Below are positions 25,475 through 34,346 of a DNA stretch of 35,344 bases, piece by piece. The position numbers were made by a program, and so were the translations under genes. The notes below the pieces were generated by a model. That model saw nothing but the letters and a program-made list of their open reading frames with translations, was not told where the DNA came from and ran no database searches. The stretch's first letter is position 1, and every line of letters begins with the position of its first letter. The DNA is taken from NCBI GenBank assembly GCA_002716125.1, contig PAZH01000009.1, positions 54,993 to 90,336 of the forward strand, read 5' to 3'. Source of the stretch: Rhodospirillaceae bacterium (lineage in GTDB: Bacteria; Pseudomonadota; Alphaproteobacteria; UBA8366).

Positions 25475-26380
25475 ATGAATTACAGACTCCCGCCGCTGAA
25501 TGCGCTCCGAGCATTCGAATCTGCGGCCCGGCATTTGAGTTTTAAGCGGGCCGCGGAAGAACTAAACGTAACGCCAGCAGCCATCAGCCATCAGATAAAG
25601 GGGCTTGAAGCCGATCTTGGCATGCCACTCTTCCGGCGGCTCAATCGGGCGCTTCTGCTGACCGATGAGGGGCAGTTGCTGCTGCCCGATATCCGAGATG
25701 GCTTTCAGTCGTTTCATAGAGCGATAGAGCGTTTGCGCGCGCGCTCGAGCGAGAATGTGCTGACGGTCGCGATGGCGCCTTCCTTTGCGGCGAAATGGCT
25801 CGTGCCGCGCCTGGAAAAGTTCAACCGCGCGCATCCGGAGCTCGATGTGCGCATATCGGCATCGATGCAGATGGTCGACTATGACGCGGAAGGCGTCGAT
25901 ATCGGCATTCGCTTCGGGAAGGGAAATTATCCGGGCTTCGTCAGCGAACTCCTGTTGCAGGATACGGCATTTCCGGTGTGCAGCCCTCGCCTCTTGGAAG
26001 GCGAACATGCCTTGAATTCACCCGATGAATTGCGGTTCCATGTTCTCCTTCATGACGAGAGTTGGCGGTTGAACTACGAATCGTTCCCCAACTGGTCGAT
26101 GTGGATTGCTGCAGCCAATATCGAAGGAGTCGATGCGACCCGGGGTACGCGGTTCAACATGACGAGCGATGTCATAAATGCGGCGATCGAAGGTGCCGGC
26201 GTGGCGCTTGGGCGCAGTTCAATGGTGGAGGGCGATTTGGAAGCCGGTCGGCTGGTCAAACCCTTCGATTTAGATGTCCCGGTCGAATTTGCCTTTTTCG
26301 TCGTCTATCGAGAAGCGAATCTGCAACAGATGAAAGTTTCGGCATTTCGTGATTGGTTGCGAGAGGAAGTGTCCCTATAG
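25475..26380 (+). CDS. LysR-family transcriptional regulator, GcvA-like (copy 1)
   Basis: The 301-residue protein starts MNYRLPPLNALRAFESAARH. A winged-helix DNA-binding domain (residues 5-65; FKRAAEELNVTPAAISHQIKGLEADLGMPLFRRLNR) is followed by the effector-binding domain, with VAMAPSFAAKWLVPRLEKF and GVDIGIRFGKGNYPG as in GcvA-type regulators. It is about 60% alike by eye to the second copy at 28227. It is divergent from the small ORFs at 24968-25416, its likely targets. The stop codon lies inside the first copy of a 22-bp tandem repeat. Confidence 0.92.
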   Translation: MNYRLPPLNALRAFESAARHLSFKRAAEELNVTPAAISHQIKGLEADLGMPLFRRLNRALLLTDEGQLLLPDIRDGFQSFHRAIERLRARSSENVLTVAMAPSFAAKWLVPRLEKFNRAHPELDVRISASMQMVDYDAEGVDIGIRFGKGNYPGFVSELLLQDTAFPVCSPRLLEGEHALNSPDELRFHVLLHDESWRLNYESFPNWSMWIAAANIEGVDATRGTRFNMTSDVINAAIEGAGVALGRSSMVEGDLEAGRLVKPFDLDVPVEFAFFVVYREANLQQMKVSAFRDWLREEVSL

Positions 26381-26415
26381 GGGCGCTTTAGTGTCCCTAT
26401 AGGGGCGCTTTAGTG
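26368..26415. repeat. 22-bp tandem duplication with CCCTATAGGG palindromes
   Basis: The unit starting AGTGTCCCTATAGGGG occurs twice with a 22-bp period (26368-26389 and 26390-26411), plus 4 more matching bases. Each unit holds the perfect 10-bp palindrome CCCTATAGGG. The first copy contains the LysR stop codon TAG. The second would be non-coding. It lies 75 bp upstream of the paraoxonase-like gene, where paired palindromes two turns apart could act as an operator. Confidence 0.85.
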
Positions 26416-26489
26416 CATGGTAACGGCGCGATCAGGCCGTTAATGTGGGGCGAGTTTGCCGGTGGCGGAACGCAGTGCGGGGTACGGGT

Positions 26490-27755
26490 ATGAATTCATC
26501 GCGAATGACGCAATTGATGGGCCTAATGGTTCTGGGGCTGTCTATGACGGCCTGCGGGTTCGTGCCGCGCGGCGCCGATGCCGTCGATCAGTCGTGGTAT
26601 ATCAATAAATGCGCACCGCATACACCTGAACTGGCGAAAGGTGCGGATCCGCGAGGTTCGGAAGACATCGTGATGGACGCGATGGGCGTCATCTACATCT
26701 CTTCCAGCGATTATCGTATCGAATACAACTCGGTGCCCCGGCGAGCTGGCGCGATCTATCGCTATGACGTGGCCGGCGACGGTGAAGTGAAGGCGATGCG
26801 GATTCGCTCCGAATCCTCTCGGCTGCCGAGCTATTTTGAGAAAAATTTCGCGCCGCACGGTATTAGTTTGCTCGAAATGGGCGATGCCAAACGGCTTTTC
26901 GTTATCAACCATCGAATTCGCGCATTGCCGCGCCCCGCCGATAAGGAAAATTTAGCGAATTTACTCAATCTGCCGGCGGGCGAGGTCACCCAAAGCTTTG
27001 TCGAAATATTTCGTATCGAGAAAGACGGCGACGGCGAGATGCTCGTGCACGAGAAATCCGTTGGCGATCGCAACGCGCTCGCGAAGGGAACGGAACCGCG
27101 TGGCGGAAGAGGGTTTGTCCTGCACGACCTGGTTGCCGTTGGGCCGCAACAATTCTTCGCGACAAACAATCCGCGCGGCGTGCAGCAGGCAATTGACGTC
27201 ACGTTTTTCCGGAACCCCATCGGCAACATCGTTTATTACGATGGTGCGAGCTACCAAGTCGTGAAAGACCGCATCGACTTCGCGGACGGTATCAATATCA
27301 GCCCGGACAACCGTCACCTCTATACCGCGACGGTGTTAGACGGCGATCTCGTGACCTATAAGACGAACCTGAACCCGGCAGGCGAAACGCAACCAAAGGA
27401 AGTGACACTGGACGAGGTTACGCCGAGGATCAGATTAGGCGGTCATTTGGATAATCTCGAATGGAGTAATGGCCGGCGCGAGGCCATTTTGGTTGCGAGT
27501 CATCCGAGCATTGCGGCTTTCGGATTACAGCGTGCGCAGGCGCCCGTGAAAGCGGCCAGCCGAATTATGCAGGTGTCCATTAACAAGGATGGCATGCCGG
27601 ACGTGAAAAGCGCAAAAATCGTGTATTGGAACGATGGTTCGCAGGTTTCGGCCGCAAGCGTCGCAGCCTATTATAAGGATAAGAAACGCGAACGGTTGAT
27701 TGTGGGGTCGCCCTTCGAAGATCGATTCCTGGCGTGCAAGCTAGATGCGCATTAA
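26490..27755 (+). CDS. Paraoxonase/arylesterase-like beta-propeller lipoprotein
   Basis: From ATG 26490 the protein has 421 residues. A lipoprotein signal peptide ends in the lipobox LSMTAC-GF. The rest resembles the serum paraoxonase/SMP-30 six-bladed propeller group: PHGISLLEMGDAKRLFVINH, FFATNNPRG, FADGINISPDNRHLYTATVLDGD, HLDNLEWSNGR and LVASHPS match the PON calcium-site and His segments in order. Likely a calcium-dependent lactonase or esterase anchored in the envelope; the substrate is unknown. The region 26381-26489 upstream holds the tandem palindromes. A strong terminator follows at 27785. Confidence 0.8.
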   Translation: MNSSRMTQLMGLMVLGLSMTACGFVPRGADAVDQSWYINKCAPHTPELAKGADPRGSEDIVMDAMGVIYISSSDYRIEYNSVPRRAGAIYRYDVAGDGEVKAMRIRSESSRLPSYFEKNFAPHGISLLEMGDAKRLFVINHRIRALPRPADKENLANLLNLPAGEVTQSFVEIFRIEKDGDGEMLVHEKSVGDRNALAKGTEPRGGRGFVLHDLVAVGPQQFFATNNPRGVQQAIDVTFFRNPIGNIVYYDGASYQVVKDRIDFADGINISPDNRHLYTATVLDGDLVTYKTNLNPAGETQPKEVTLDEVTPRIRLGGHLDNLEWSNGRREAILVASHPSIAAFGLQRAQAPVKAASRIMQVSINKDGMPDVKSAKIVYWNDGSQVSAASVAAYYKDKKRERLIVGSPFEDRFLACKLDAH

Positions 27756-27784
27756 CGGCACCGGTGTTTCGTGAGATATAAGAA

Positions 27785-27816
27785 GAAAGGGCCGCCAACG
27801 GGCGGCCCTTTCTTTT
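27785..27816 (+). terminator. Rho-independent terminator of the paraoxonase-like gene
   Basis: GAAAGGGCCGCC (27785-27796) pairs perfectly with GGCGGCCCTTTC (27801-27812) over the loop AACG, followed by TTTT. It starts 29 bp after the stop codon. The A-rich left flank would also let it serve weakly for minus-strand transcripts from the small ORF at 27877-28026. Confidence 0.92.
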
Positions 27817-27876
27817 CGAGGGGGTGTGGCGGCGCTTCAATCTCAGGGGGGAAGGTGCGCCGCCACTGTGGCATCT

Positions 27877-28026
27877 CTAACCGCCGAAGACCTTTCGCAG
27901 CCCGTCAATAAGGCCGTTGTTCCGGCTGTGTTTTGCCGTCTGTGTCAGGGTGGCGATTTCCCGTTGCGTCGGCAGAGGGCCCGACGGCAGGGGGGCGAAG
28001 TGTCCGATTTCTCGATTGTATGTCAT
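27877..28026 (-). CDS. Small hypothetical protein (49 residues) divergent from second LysR gene
   Basis: ATG 28026 is preceded by AGTGAGG and opens a 49-residue frame, MTYNREIGHFAPLPSGPLP onward, ending RNNGLIDGLRKVFGG. The layout, a Pro-rich start and a short basic amphipathic C-terminal helix, echoes the 55-residue ORF at 25161-25328, which also lies divergent from a GcvA-like LysR gene. No family is recognised with certainty. Confidence 0.55.
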   Translation of the reverse strand: MTYNREIGHFAPLPSGPLPTQREIATLTQTAKHSRNNGLIDGLRKVFGG

Positions 28027-28226
28027 AACGCCTCACTTTCTTGCACCATGAAAATTCTTATTAGTAATTCTAAAATGCTGATATTTTGAAAGAGGGGGGT
28101 AGCCTCTTGGAATTCGTTATCAACATTGATGTTGTTGCGTATATAATCGCTTATCCGTTAATATTACAAACGACGAATTCTCATATATAATGTTAGAAAA
28201 ACTAAAATTAGTATAATTGGCTGGTG
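28027..28226. promoter_or_regulatory. AT-rich divergent control region of small ORF and LysR copy 2
   Basis: This 200-bp gap is strikingly AT-rich compared with the surrounding genes. It contains ATTAG/CTAAT elements at 28060-28064 (TTATTAGTAATTC) and 28207-28211 (AAAATTAGTATAA), the latter 15 bp before the LysR ATG. TATAAT-like boxes occur near 28142 and 28186. It is the counterpart of the dyad-bearing region at 25417-25474. A complete dyad as clean as that one is not visible here. Confidence 0.5.
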
Positions 28227-29159
28227 ATGCCTGTCCGTTTGCCGCCCCTCAACTCTCTACGCGCCTTCGAAACGTCTGCCCGGCTCCGCAGCTTCAGCAG
28301 AGCCGCCGAAGAGTTGCACGTGACGCCGGCGGCCATCAGCCATCAAATCAAGGGTCTGGAAGAATATCTCGGTGCGCGTCTCTTCCGGCGGGCAAATCGG
28401 ACATTGATGCTAACGCAGGAGGGGCAGGCCTTGCTGCCCGGTATCAGCCGCGGGTTCTCGGCATTTCGGGATGCGATGGAGGCGTTTGGTCTGCATGACG
28501 AGACGGGTTTCCTGAATGTCGCGGTTACGCCGTCGTTTGCCTCGAAATGGCTCGTTCCACGCTTGGAAAGTTTCAACACGGCTTATCCGGATATCGACAT
28601 CCGTATGACGACCAGCATGGGTTTGATCGACTACGAGCGGGACGGCATCGAGATCGGCATTCGCTACGGCAAAGGCGAATACGAAGGCCTGGTCGTCGAA
28701 CCGCTGCTCTCTCACAACGTCATTCCGGTGTGCAGCCCGCGGCTGCTGGAAGGGGAGCGCAAGCTCGAGAAGCCGAGCGATTTAGCTCAATTCACGTTGC
28801 TGCACGATGATGGCCACCGTCATATCGAGGCGTTTCCCGATTGGGTGATGTGGTTGAAGGCGGCAGGCGTTGAGTCGATCGATACGTCGCACGGTCTTCG
28901 CTTCGACAATGCCGTCGGTGCGCAACAGGCGGCCGCGGAGGGGCTCGGCGTCGCGCTTGGGCGCACCACCCTGATATCCGACGACCTTGAAGCCGGTCGC
29001 CTTGTTTGCCCTTTCGACCTCACCCTACATTCGGGCTATGCCTATTGGATCGTCTATCCCGAAAACATTACGAAGCGGCCGAAAGTGGCGGCCTTCCGGG
29101 ATTGGCTGCTCGCCGAGGCGAAGCGGTACCGCGAGACCCACCCGGAACCCGAGAGCTAA
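28227..29159 (+). CDS. LysR-family transcriptional regulator, GcvA-like (copy 2)
   Basis: 310 residues from ATG 28227 (GTG 28224 is adjacent and in frame). The DNA-binding domain (FSRAAEELHVTPAAISHQIKGLEEYLGARLFRRANR) and effector domain (VTPSFASKWLVPRLESFN; GIEIGIRYGKGEYEG; IPVCSPRLLEGERKL) parallel copy 1 nearly motif for motif. The pair is probably an old local duplication. It is divergent from the 49-residue ORF and convergent with the caspase-like gene, whose stop overlaps its own. Confidence 0.92.
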   Translation: MPVRLPPLNSLRAFETSARLRSFSRAAEELHVTPAAISHQIKGLEEYLGARLFRRANRTLMLTQEGQALLPGISRGFSAFRDAMEAFGLHDETGFLNVAVTPSFASKWLVPRLESFNTAYPDIDIRMTTSMGLIDYERDGIEIGIRYGKGEYEGLVVEPLLSHNVIPVCSPRLLEGERKLEKPSDLAQFTLLHDDGHRHIEAFPDWVMWLKAAGVESIDTSHGLRFDNAVGAQQAAAEGLGVALGRTTLISDDLEAGRLVCPFDLTLHSGYAYWIVYPENITKRPKVAAFRDWLLAEAKRYRETHPEPES

Positions 29160-30508
29160 GGTGCTGAAATACTGATCTGGGCGACCTGTCGGCGGCCATA
29201 ATATTGGCGTGTGAGTTTGCTCAGCGTCGCCTTGAGATACGCATCAACATCGGTCCAACTCGCCGTGCCATTGCCATTTCCATGGGGCGACCGGTCCGCG
29301 TCGCCGGACATGCCTTTCAGCAGGTATTTCGTAAAGAGGCCGTGCGACGAGTCTTGTTCCCAAGATGCGACCTGGCTGGGCGCTCCGGCAATCGCGACTG
29401 TTAGGTTCTTGGGCACGGGTGTCTCGATCGGCCGAAGATTGGGCAACATTTTGTTGAGGACGTTCCCGCTTTCGCTGATGCCGGAGAAACTTGCCTCGAC
29501 GACAAGCGTGACGGACTTGGCCGACAGCTTGCTTAAGTTGGCGTAGAGCGTTTCAAGCGCGATCCCTTTAATACCGATCATCGAATCGTCAACGTCGACC
29601 GGCACCAGGAAGCTTCGGCCTGTCTTGTCGCCGGGCGCACCGTGGCCGGCATAGTATACATAGACCTGCGATTGGTTTGGTTTCACCCATTCGGCAAGCT
29701 TGCCTTTCGGGTTCCGCTTGGTGCCGAAAATATAGCTCATTTCTGCAGACGTGGCGTCCCGGACCATGACGACATTACCGGTCGGGACACCGAGCGCGGA
29801 TATCACGTAGTTCTTGAAACCCTCCGCATCGGCATAGGCCGGTACGACGTCCGGCACGTTTGTGCCTTTCGCCGAATAGTTTGCGTTGCCGATGATGACG
29901 GCAATATCGTCCGGTCGCGGCTTTATCGATGAAAACGCTATCGGATGGGCGGTCGTCGGAAAATTCGGCAGTCCTTGTGCCGCAGCTTTCCGGCTGAAAT
30001 TGGTCGGCGAAGCCGTTGGCGCGACGGGAGCGGCGCTTACACCTGTCGGGGCGAAGCCGCGCAACGCCGGTCTCTGCTGAACTTGAGGGAGGCGCTGCGC
30101 GATGTACTTCTCCGCCTCCTGCTCGTCGAGACCGAACGCAAAAGTGAAACGATTGCCGTAAGCGTCGCTGCCGCGGCCGTCGCCGGACGAACAGCTATGG
30201 GCGCGAAAATCGACGTCGAGCGACCGGCCGTCATCGCATGTCATGTCGACTTTGCCGCGTTGGCCGGCGCAGCCTAATGCCAAAACCGGCTTATGCGTGA
30301 CATAGCTGCGGCCTTTGCAGACGATACCGGAATTCTCGCCGGTGGCGACCACCTCCGCTTCACCGATCAGGAGGTTGTGATTGATATCGCCGCGGAACAC
30401 TTCATTCGCATTCTCGAAGCTGCCGGCAACCTTATAATTGACCGAACAGGCGGATACCGCAGCTGCAAAGAGTGCAATCGAGATGCAGCGCCTGACGTCT
30501 GCAAACAT
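29156..30508 (-). CDS. Caspase-family (peptidase C14-like) lipoprotein with Ser at the catalytic Cys position
   Basis: 450 residues from ATG 30508. The signal peptide ends in a lipobox (AAAVSAC, Cys21). An N-terminal domain of about 120 residues with several Cys is unassigned. After a Pro/Ala-rich linker, the caspase-like p20 fold begins at DIAVIIGNANYS (about 201). The catalytic His is intact in YVYYAGHGAPG (His289). The second catalytic position, normally D(A/S)CFSG, reads VEASFSG with Ser340. It is therefore either a pseudoprotease or a Ser variant, as reported for some metacaspases. It is 31 bp downstream of a second caspase gene in the same orientation and was probably transcribed with it. 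Confidence 0.82.
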   Translation of the reverse strand: MFADVRRCISIALFAAAVSACSVNYKVAGSFENANEVFRGDINHNLLIGEAEVVATGENSGIVCKGRSYVTHKPVLALGCAGQRGKVDMTCDDGRSLDVDFRAHSCSSGDGRGSDAYGNRFTFAFGLDEQEAEKYIAQRLPQVQQRPALRGFAPTGVSAAPVAPTASPTNFSRKAAAQGLPNFPTTAHPIAFSSIKPRPDDIAVIIGNANYSAKGTNVPDVVPAYADAEGFKNYVISALGVPTGNVVMVRDATSAEMSYIFGTKRNPKGKLAEWVKPNQSQVYVYYAGHGAPGDKTGRSFLVPVDVDDSMIGIKGIALETLYANLSKLSAKSVTLVVEASFSGISESGNVLNKMLPNLRPIETPVPKNLTVAIAGAPSQVASWEQDSSHGLFTKYLLKGMSGDADRSPHGNGNGTASWTDVDAYLKATLSKLTRQYYGRRQVAQISISAP

Positions 30509-30539
30509 TGTCGTTTCCCGGCTGCTTAGCCGACCTCTC

Positions 30540-31810
30540 TCAATTACCGGATTTGCCGAGTTCCTGAAGCCGTTGGCGGGCATCGGCGGCGTATTTACCG
30601 TTCGGATAGCGTTCGAGATAAATTTCGAAATCCGCTGCGTCTTCGCTGAATTTGATGGACGACCAAGTGACATCCTCCGGCGCGGCACGGCGTGTACGAT
30701 GGGTGGCTGTTTTCGGCGCGCCGACGGATTGGCTGAGCGCATCGAGGAGTTTGCGCTGTCGCAGACGAGCGACCGCGACAAAGGCGCCTGTTGGGAAGCG
30801 GTTCAAATAAGCTTCGAACATCGCGGGATCGTCGCTATCCTCGATCGATCGCCAAAAGGCCAAATCCGGTGAGATTTGTATCGGCCTCGCCTGGGGGGCG
30901 GTGTCTTTGTCGTGTTCGCCAGGGCGAATACGAAATCGCCGCGATCGAACCGGCGGTCGCGCAGTTTGCCGTAGCGCGGCGTCTGCCGGGCTTCGGTCAG
31001 ATTTGTGACGCGGTCGTTCAAGAAAAGGCCTAACTCGCTGGCAGTCAGAAAGCCGTCTCTGTTCGCGTCCGCAATTTCTTCGCCATTGAGGGCTCGTAGG
31101 AACAGTTCGCGAAAGGCGCCGTTATCCGAGACCGTTTGGTCTGCGTCGCCGGATGTCAAAAACTGACGGACGGGCCGCGTCGTGGCATAGGTGATCGCCG
31201 TCGGCGGAAGGGCGCGCTGGGCATCGAAGATCGTACCGGAGAAGCAAGAATCGAAGACGGCGAACGCATGCTTCGCTTCGGCCAAACGGACGTAGGCCCC
31301 AAGGCTGCGCATCGGCAATGCCTTTAACTTGAACGCTGCCATCTGATCGGGTCGTGGCGCGTCGGCGGGGACGAGGTAGCCTTCGCCGCCGATCGTATGA
31401 CCATGCCCAGCATACCACACAAAGAGCCGCACCTCGGAATCCGCGCCTTCAACGACGAAAAAGGACTCCAGTGTCGATTGCAGTTCAACTGCATTCAGGT
31501 TTGTTTTGAGTGTGACGTCGAAACCTTGCTTTTTTAAAGCCGCCGCCACCTGACGCGCATCTTCGACGGCCATCGATAATCCGGGCCAGCCGTTCGTATA
31601 ATTGTCGATTCCGATAATCAGCGCCTTCGATCGGCGATAAAGTCGGAATGTTTCTGATAATTTCGCGGTCCCGTCGACGCCGGCACGTATTGGCACCGTT
31701 AAGCCCCGCTCGCCCTCTGCGGCGAATGCGCTGACCGAAACAGGGAGTGCGAAGCAAAGTCGCCAAAGTCGTTTGCTATTCAATAAGTGCATGAATGAAA
31801 AAATTTTCAT
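30540..31810 (-). pseudogene. Caspase-family protein with EF-hand-like and C-terminal repeats, one-base frameshift in a G6 tract
   Basis: From ATG 31810 the protein has a signal peptide (LWRLCFALPVSVSAFA), a caspase p20-like domain with ALIIGIDNY, catalytic His136 in VWYAGHGHTIGG and Cys189 in VFDSCFSG. An EF-hand-like loop DANRDGFLTASE follows. After FALANTTKTPPP the frame turns to nonsense and stops at 30803. The other frame supplies QARPIQISPDLAFWRSIED and two copies of the 'W.SI..S.D...FE.YL.R.P.G' repeat usual at the C-terminus of such proteins, to TAA 30540. Seven bases instead of six in the G tract 30893-30898 would join them into 423 residues. The protease domain itself is upstream of the lesion. 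Confidence 0.8.
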
Positions 31811-31980
31811 CAAAAAAGGGTGCAATCGTTAAAACGGACCGTCAATAACAAAATGGGCGCCGGCTCGCGGAACACTGCCTTTCGATATGCGGAGAATAGA
31901 GCGCGTTTTTGCGAGTCTTCCTCGCACGAAAAGTCGGGCCAGATAACTATGGGACGAACAGATTCCGGGGGAGGCGAAGG

Positions 31981-33339
31981 GTGGAAAAGAAACGCGTTAA
32001 ATCAATCGTCGGCAAATACATGTTTCCGACCGAAGGGACGTCCTATATGGGCGGTCTCGAAAATCGCCCTGTTATTGCGAAGAGTGAAGGCCGGACCGTC
32101 TGGGACACCGACGGAAAAGCCTATTTGGATTTCCAATCCGGGCAGATGGGGGCCGCACTCGGCCATCAGCATCCGCGGATGGTAAAGCGGATTACGGCGA
32201 CCATGGAGAGCCTGCTGCATTCCAGCAACACGATGCTCAACGTGCCGCGCCTCCGCCTGCATGAGAAGCTTGGAAAGATTCTGCCGCGCCCCTTGGAGAA
32301 GTCGGTCTTTTTGGTTTCGGGCAGCGATTCCATCGAAGCGTCGATCGATCTTGCGCGGAAGGCGACAGGCGGTCTCGATATCATTGGTCTCCACGCGGGG
32401 CTTCACGGCTCTACCAGTTACGTCACCCGGTCGGTTTCCTTCAACTGGGACCGCCGGAAACATGCGGCGGTGGCCCCGCACACAGGTTCCGTTTTGACGC
32501 CTTATTGCTATCGTTGTCCGCTCGGCCTGAAGTTCCCCAAATGCGAAATCCAGTGCCTGACAGCCAGCTTGGAATTGGCCGATGCCAATTTCACGGCACA
32601 GCCAGCGGGTTTCATCTCCGAATCCGTCCTCTCCGCGGGCGGCATTATCGTGCCGCCGGAGGGCTATTTTAACCGCGTGAAGGCAGAGTGCGACAAGCGC
32701 GGCATGGAGCTGATCATGGACGAAGCGCAGACCGGGCTCGGCAAGACCGGCAAGCTGTTCGGGTTTCAACACGAGCCAGGCCTAAAACCAGGAATCATCG
32801 CCATTTCCAAACATTTTGGCGGTGGCCTGCCGATCAGCGCGGTCTGCACCACGGCGGATGTGGCCAAGCGGGCGGTGGGTCGCGGGTATTTCGCGACGCG
32901 CAGCCATGCGACAGATCCGCTGCTCTGTGCGGCGGGTGAGGAGAGCCTCGATATCGTTGTCGAAGAGGATATGCCGGGCAAAGCGGCGCAGATCGAACGC
33001 TGGATAAAATCCGCTTTTCGTAAGATGGCGAAAGAGTTCGAGTGGATCGGCGATATCCGTGGGCGCGGTGTCTTGTTGGGCATCGAGCTGGTCGCGGATC
33101 GTCAGACGAAGGCGCCCGCAAACGCCGAGACCCAAAAGATTTATGACTATGCGCTCGATAAAGGTTTGATCTTCCAAATCCGCGGCGTTCGAGAGCTTAA
33201 GAATGTCATTCGCCTGGTTCCACCGATGACCAGCACGCGCGCGGAGGTGGACCAAGCGATGTCGATCCTTTATGACGCTTTTAGCGGGCTCAAGAAAAAA
33301 GGCTCGAAGCGTAAAGCGACTGCAGGGAAGAAACGATGA
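31981..33339 (+). CDS. Class III (aspartate aminotransferase-family) PLP aminotransferase of a D-glutamate cluster
   Basis: From GTG 31981, with GGAGG 7-8 bases upstream, the protein has 452 residues. Fold-type I class III features are DTDGKAYLDFQSGQMGAALGHQHP, SGSDSIEASIDLARKATGG, MDEAQTGLGKTGKLFGFQ and the PLP-lysine segment IIAISKHFGGGLPISAV. A Cys-rich insert PYCYRCPLGLKFPKCEIQC marks the dialkylglycine decarboxylase-like subgroup. The C-terminus is Lys-rich. The ATGA overlap with dgcN indicates coupled translation. It may move the amino group of the glutamate produced, or act on a related amino acid. Confidence 0.88.
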   Translation: MEKKRVKSIVGKYMFPTEGTSYMGGLENRPVIAKSEGRTVWDTDGKAYLDFQSGQMGAALGHQHPRMVKRITATMESLLHSSNTMLNVPRLRLHEKLGKILPRPLEKSVFLVSGSDSIEASIDLARKATGGLDIIGLHAGLHGSTSYVTRSVSFNWDRRKHAAVAPHTGSVLTPYCYRCPLGLKFPKCEIQCLTASLELADANFTAQPAGFISESVLSAGGIIVPPEGYFNRVKAECDKRGMELIMDEAQTGLGKTGKLFGFQHEPGLKPGIIAISKHFGGGLPISAVCTTADVAKRAVGRGYFATRSHATDPLLCAAGEESLDIVVEEDMPGKAAQIERWIKSAFRKMAKEFEWIGDIRGRGVLLGIELVADRQTKAPANAETQKIYDYALDKGLIFQIRGVRELKNVIRLVPPMTSTRAEVDQAMSILYDAFSGLKKKGSKRKATAGKKR

Positions 33340-34337
33340 TCGAGATTAAGAATCCATACTTGATGTTCATTGGCGATGTGCCGGATCAACTGGCCGCTAA
33401 GACGGCTGACGGTGTGGCGCATTGGCGCCGCGATTGGTGTCTGGGACAAATTCGCCTCGAAGGCTGCAAGGCGGATCTTGGTTTGCCGGATATGAGCGTC
33501 GCCGAGGCTGCGGAAGCCGGTGTGAAAACCTTGATCGTCGGCGTGACGAACCAAGGCGGGTATTTTGCCGATACGTGGGTCGAAACGATGCACAGCGCCA
33601 TTGATCACGGTATGGACATCGCGAGCGGTATGCACGCGAAGCTCTCGACCGTGCCGGGTTTGGCGGAGAAGGCAGAGGCGGCCGGCCGCCAGCTTTACGA
33701 TGTTCGCCATACCGATCAAACGTTCGATATCGGCCGTGGTCATAAGCGCAGCGGGAAACGGCTTTTAACCGTCGGCACGGACACGTCCTGCGGAAAGATG
33801 TTCACCGCGTTGACGCTTGAGAAGGAAATGCGGGCTCGCGGAATGAAGGCGGACTTCCGCGCGACCGGTCAGACTGGGATTTTCATTGCCGGGCACGGCG
33901 TGGCGATCGATGCCGTGGTATCCGATTTCATTTCCGGTTCGGTCGAATGGCTGTGTCCGGAAAACGATCCGGATCATTGGGATTTGGTCGAGGGGCAAGG
34001 CTCGATTTTCCACGCCGGATATGCCGGGGTGACCCTCGGTCTCATTCATGGCGCCCAGCCGGATGTCATGGTTGTTTGCCACGATCCGGGACGCCCGCAT
34101 ATGCGCGGGACGCCGGCCATTCCGGTGCGGAGCCTCTCCGAAGTCATCGAAGCCACCACAGCCGCCGCGCGGGTTACCAACCCGGATGTGCGGTTTATCG
34201 GCTGTGCGATCAATACGTCCAAACTATCGGATGAGGAAGCCGAAGCGGAATTGGAACGCGCCCGCCAAGAAACGGGACTGCCGGCTGTCGATCCCGTGAA
34301 ACACGGGGTCGGTGCCCTCGTTGACGCCCTGGACTAG
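33336..34337 (+). CDS. dgcN: DUF1611 family protein, D-glutamate N-acetyltransferase DgcN
   Basis: 333 residues of the DUF1611 family. Two parts are visible: an N-terminal domain with HWRRDWCLGQIRLEGCKADLG and GVTNQGGYFADTW, and a C-terminal P-loop domain with LLTVGTDTSCGKMFTALTLEKEM and VEGQGSIFHAGYAGVTLGLIHG. In marine bacteria DgcN was shown to N-acetylate D-glutamate before racemisation by DgcA, and dgcA follows here by 9 bp. The start ATG overlaps the aminotransferase stop. The name is based on family plus gene order. Confidence 0.85.
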   Translation: MIEIKNPYLMFIGDVPDQLAAKTADGVAHWRRDWCLGQIRLEGCKADLGLPDMSVAEAAEAGVKTLIVGVTNQGGYFADTWVETMHSAIDHGMDIASGMHAKLSTVPGLAEKAEAAGRQLYDVRHTDQTFDIGRGHKRSGKRLLTVGTDTSCGKMFTALTLEKEMRARGMKADFRATGQTGIFIAGHGVAIDAVVSDFISGSVEWLCPENDPDHWDLVEGQGSIFHAGYAGVTLGLIHGAQPDVMVVCHDPGRPHMRGTPAIPVRSLSEVIEATTAAARVTNPDVRFIGCAINTSKLSDEEAEAELERARQETGLPAVDPVKHGVGALVDALD

Positions 34338-34346
34338 CCGGATCAG

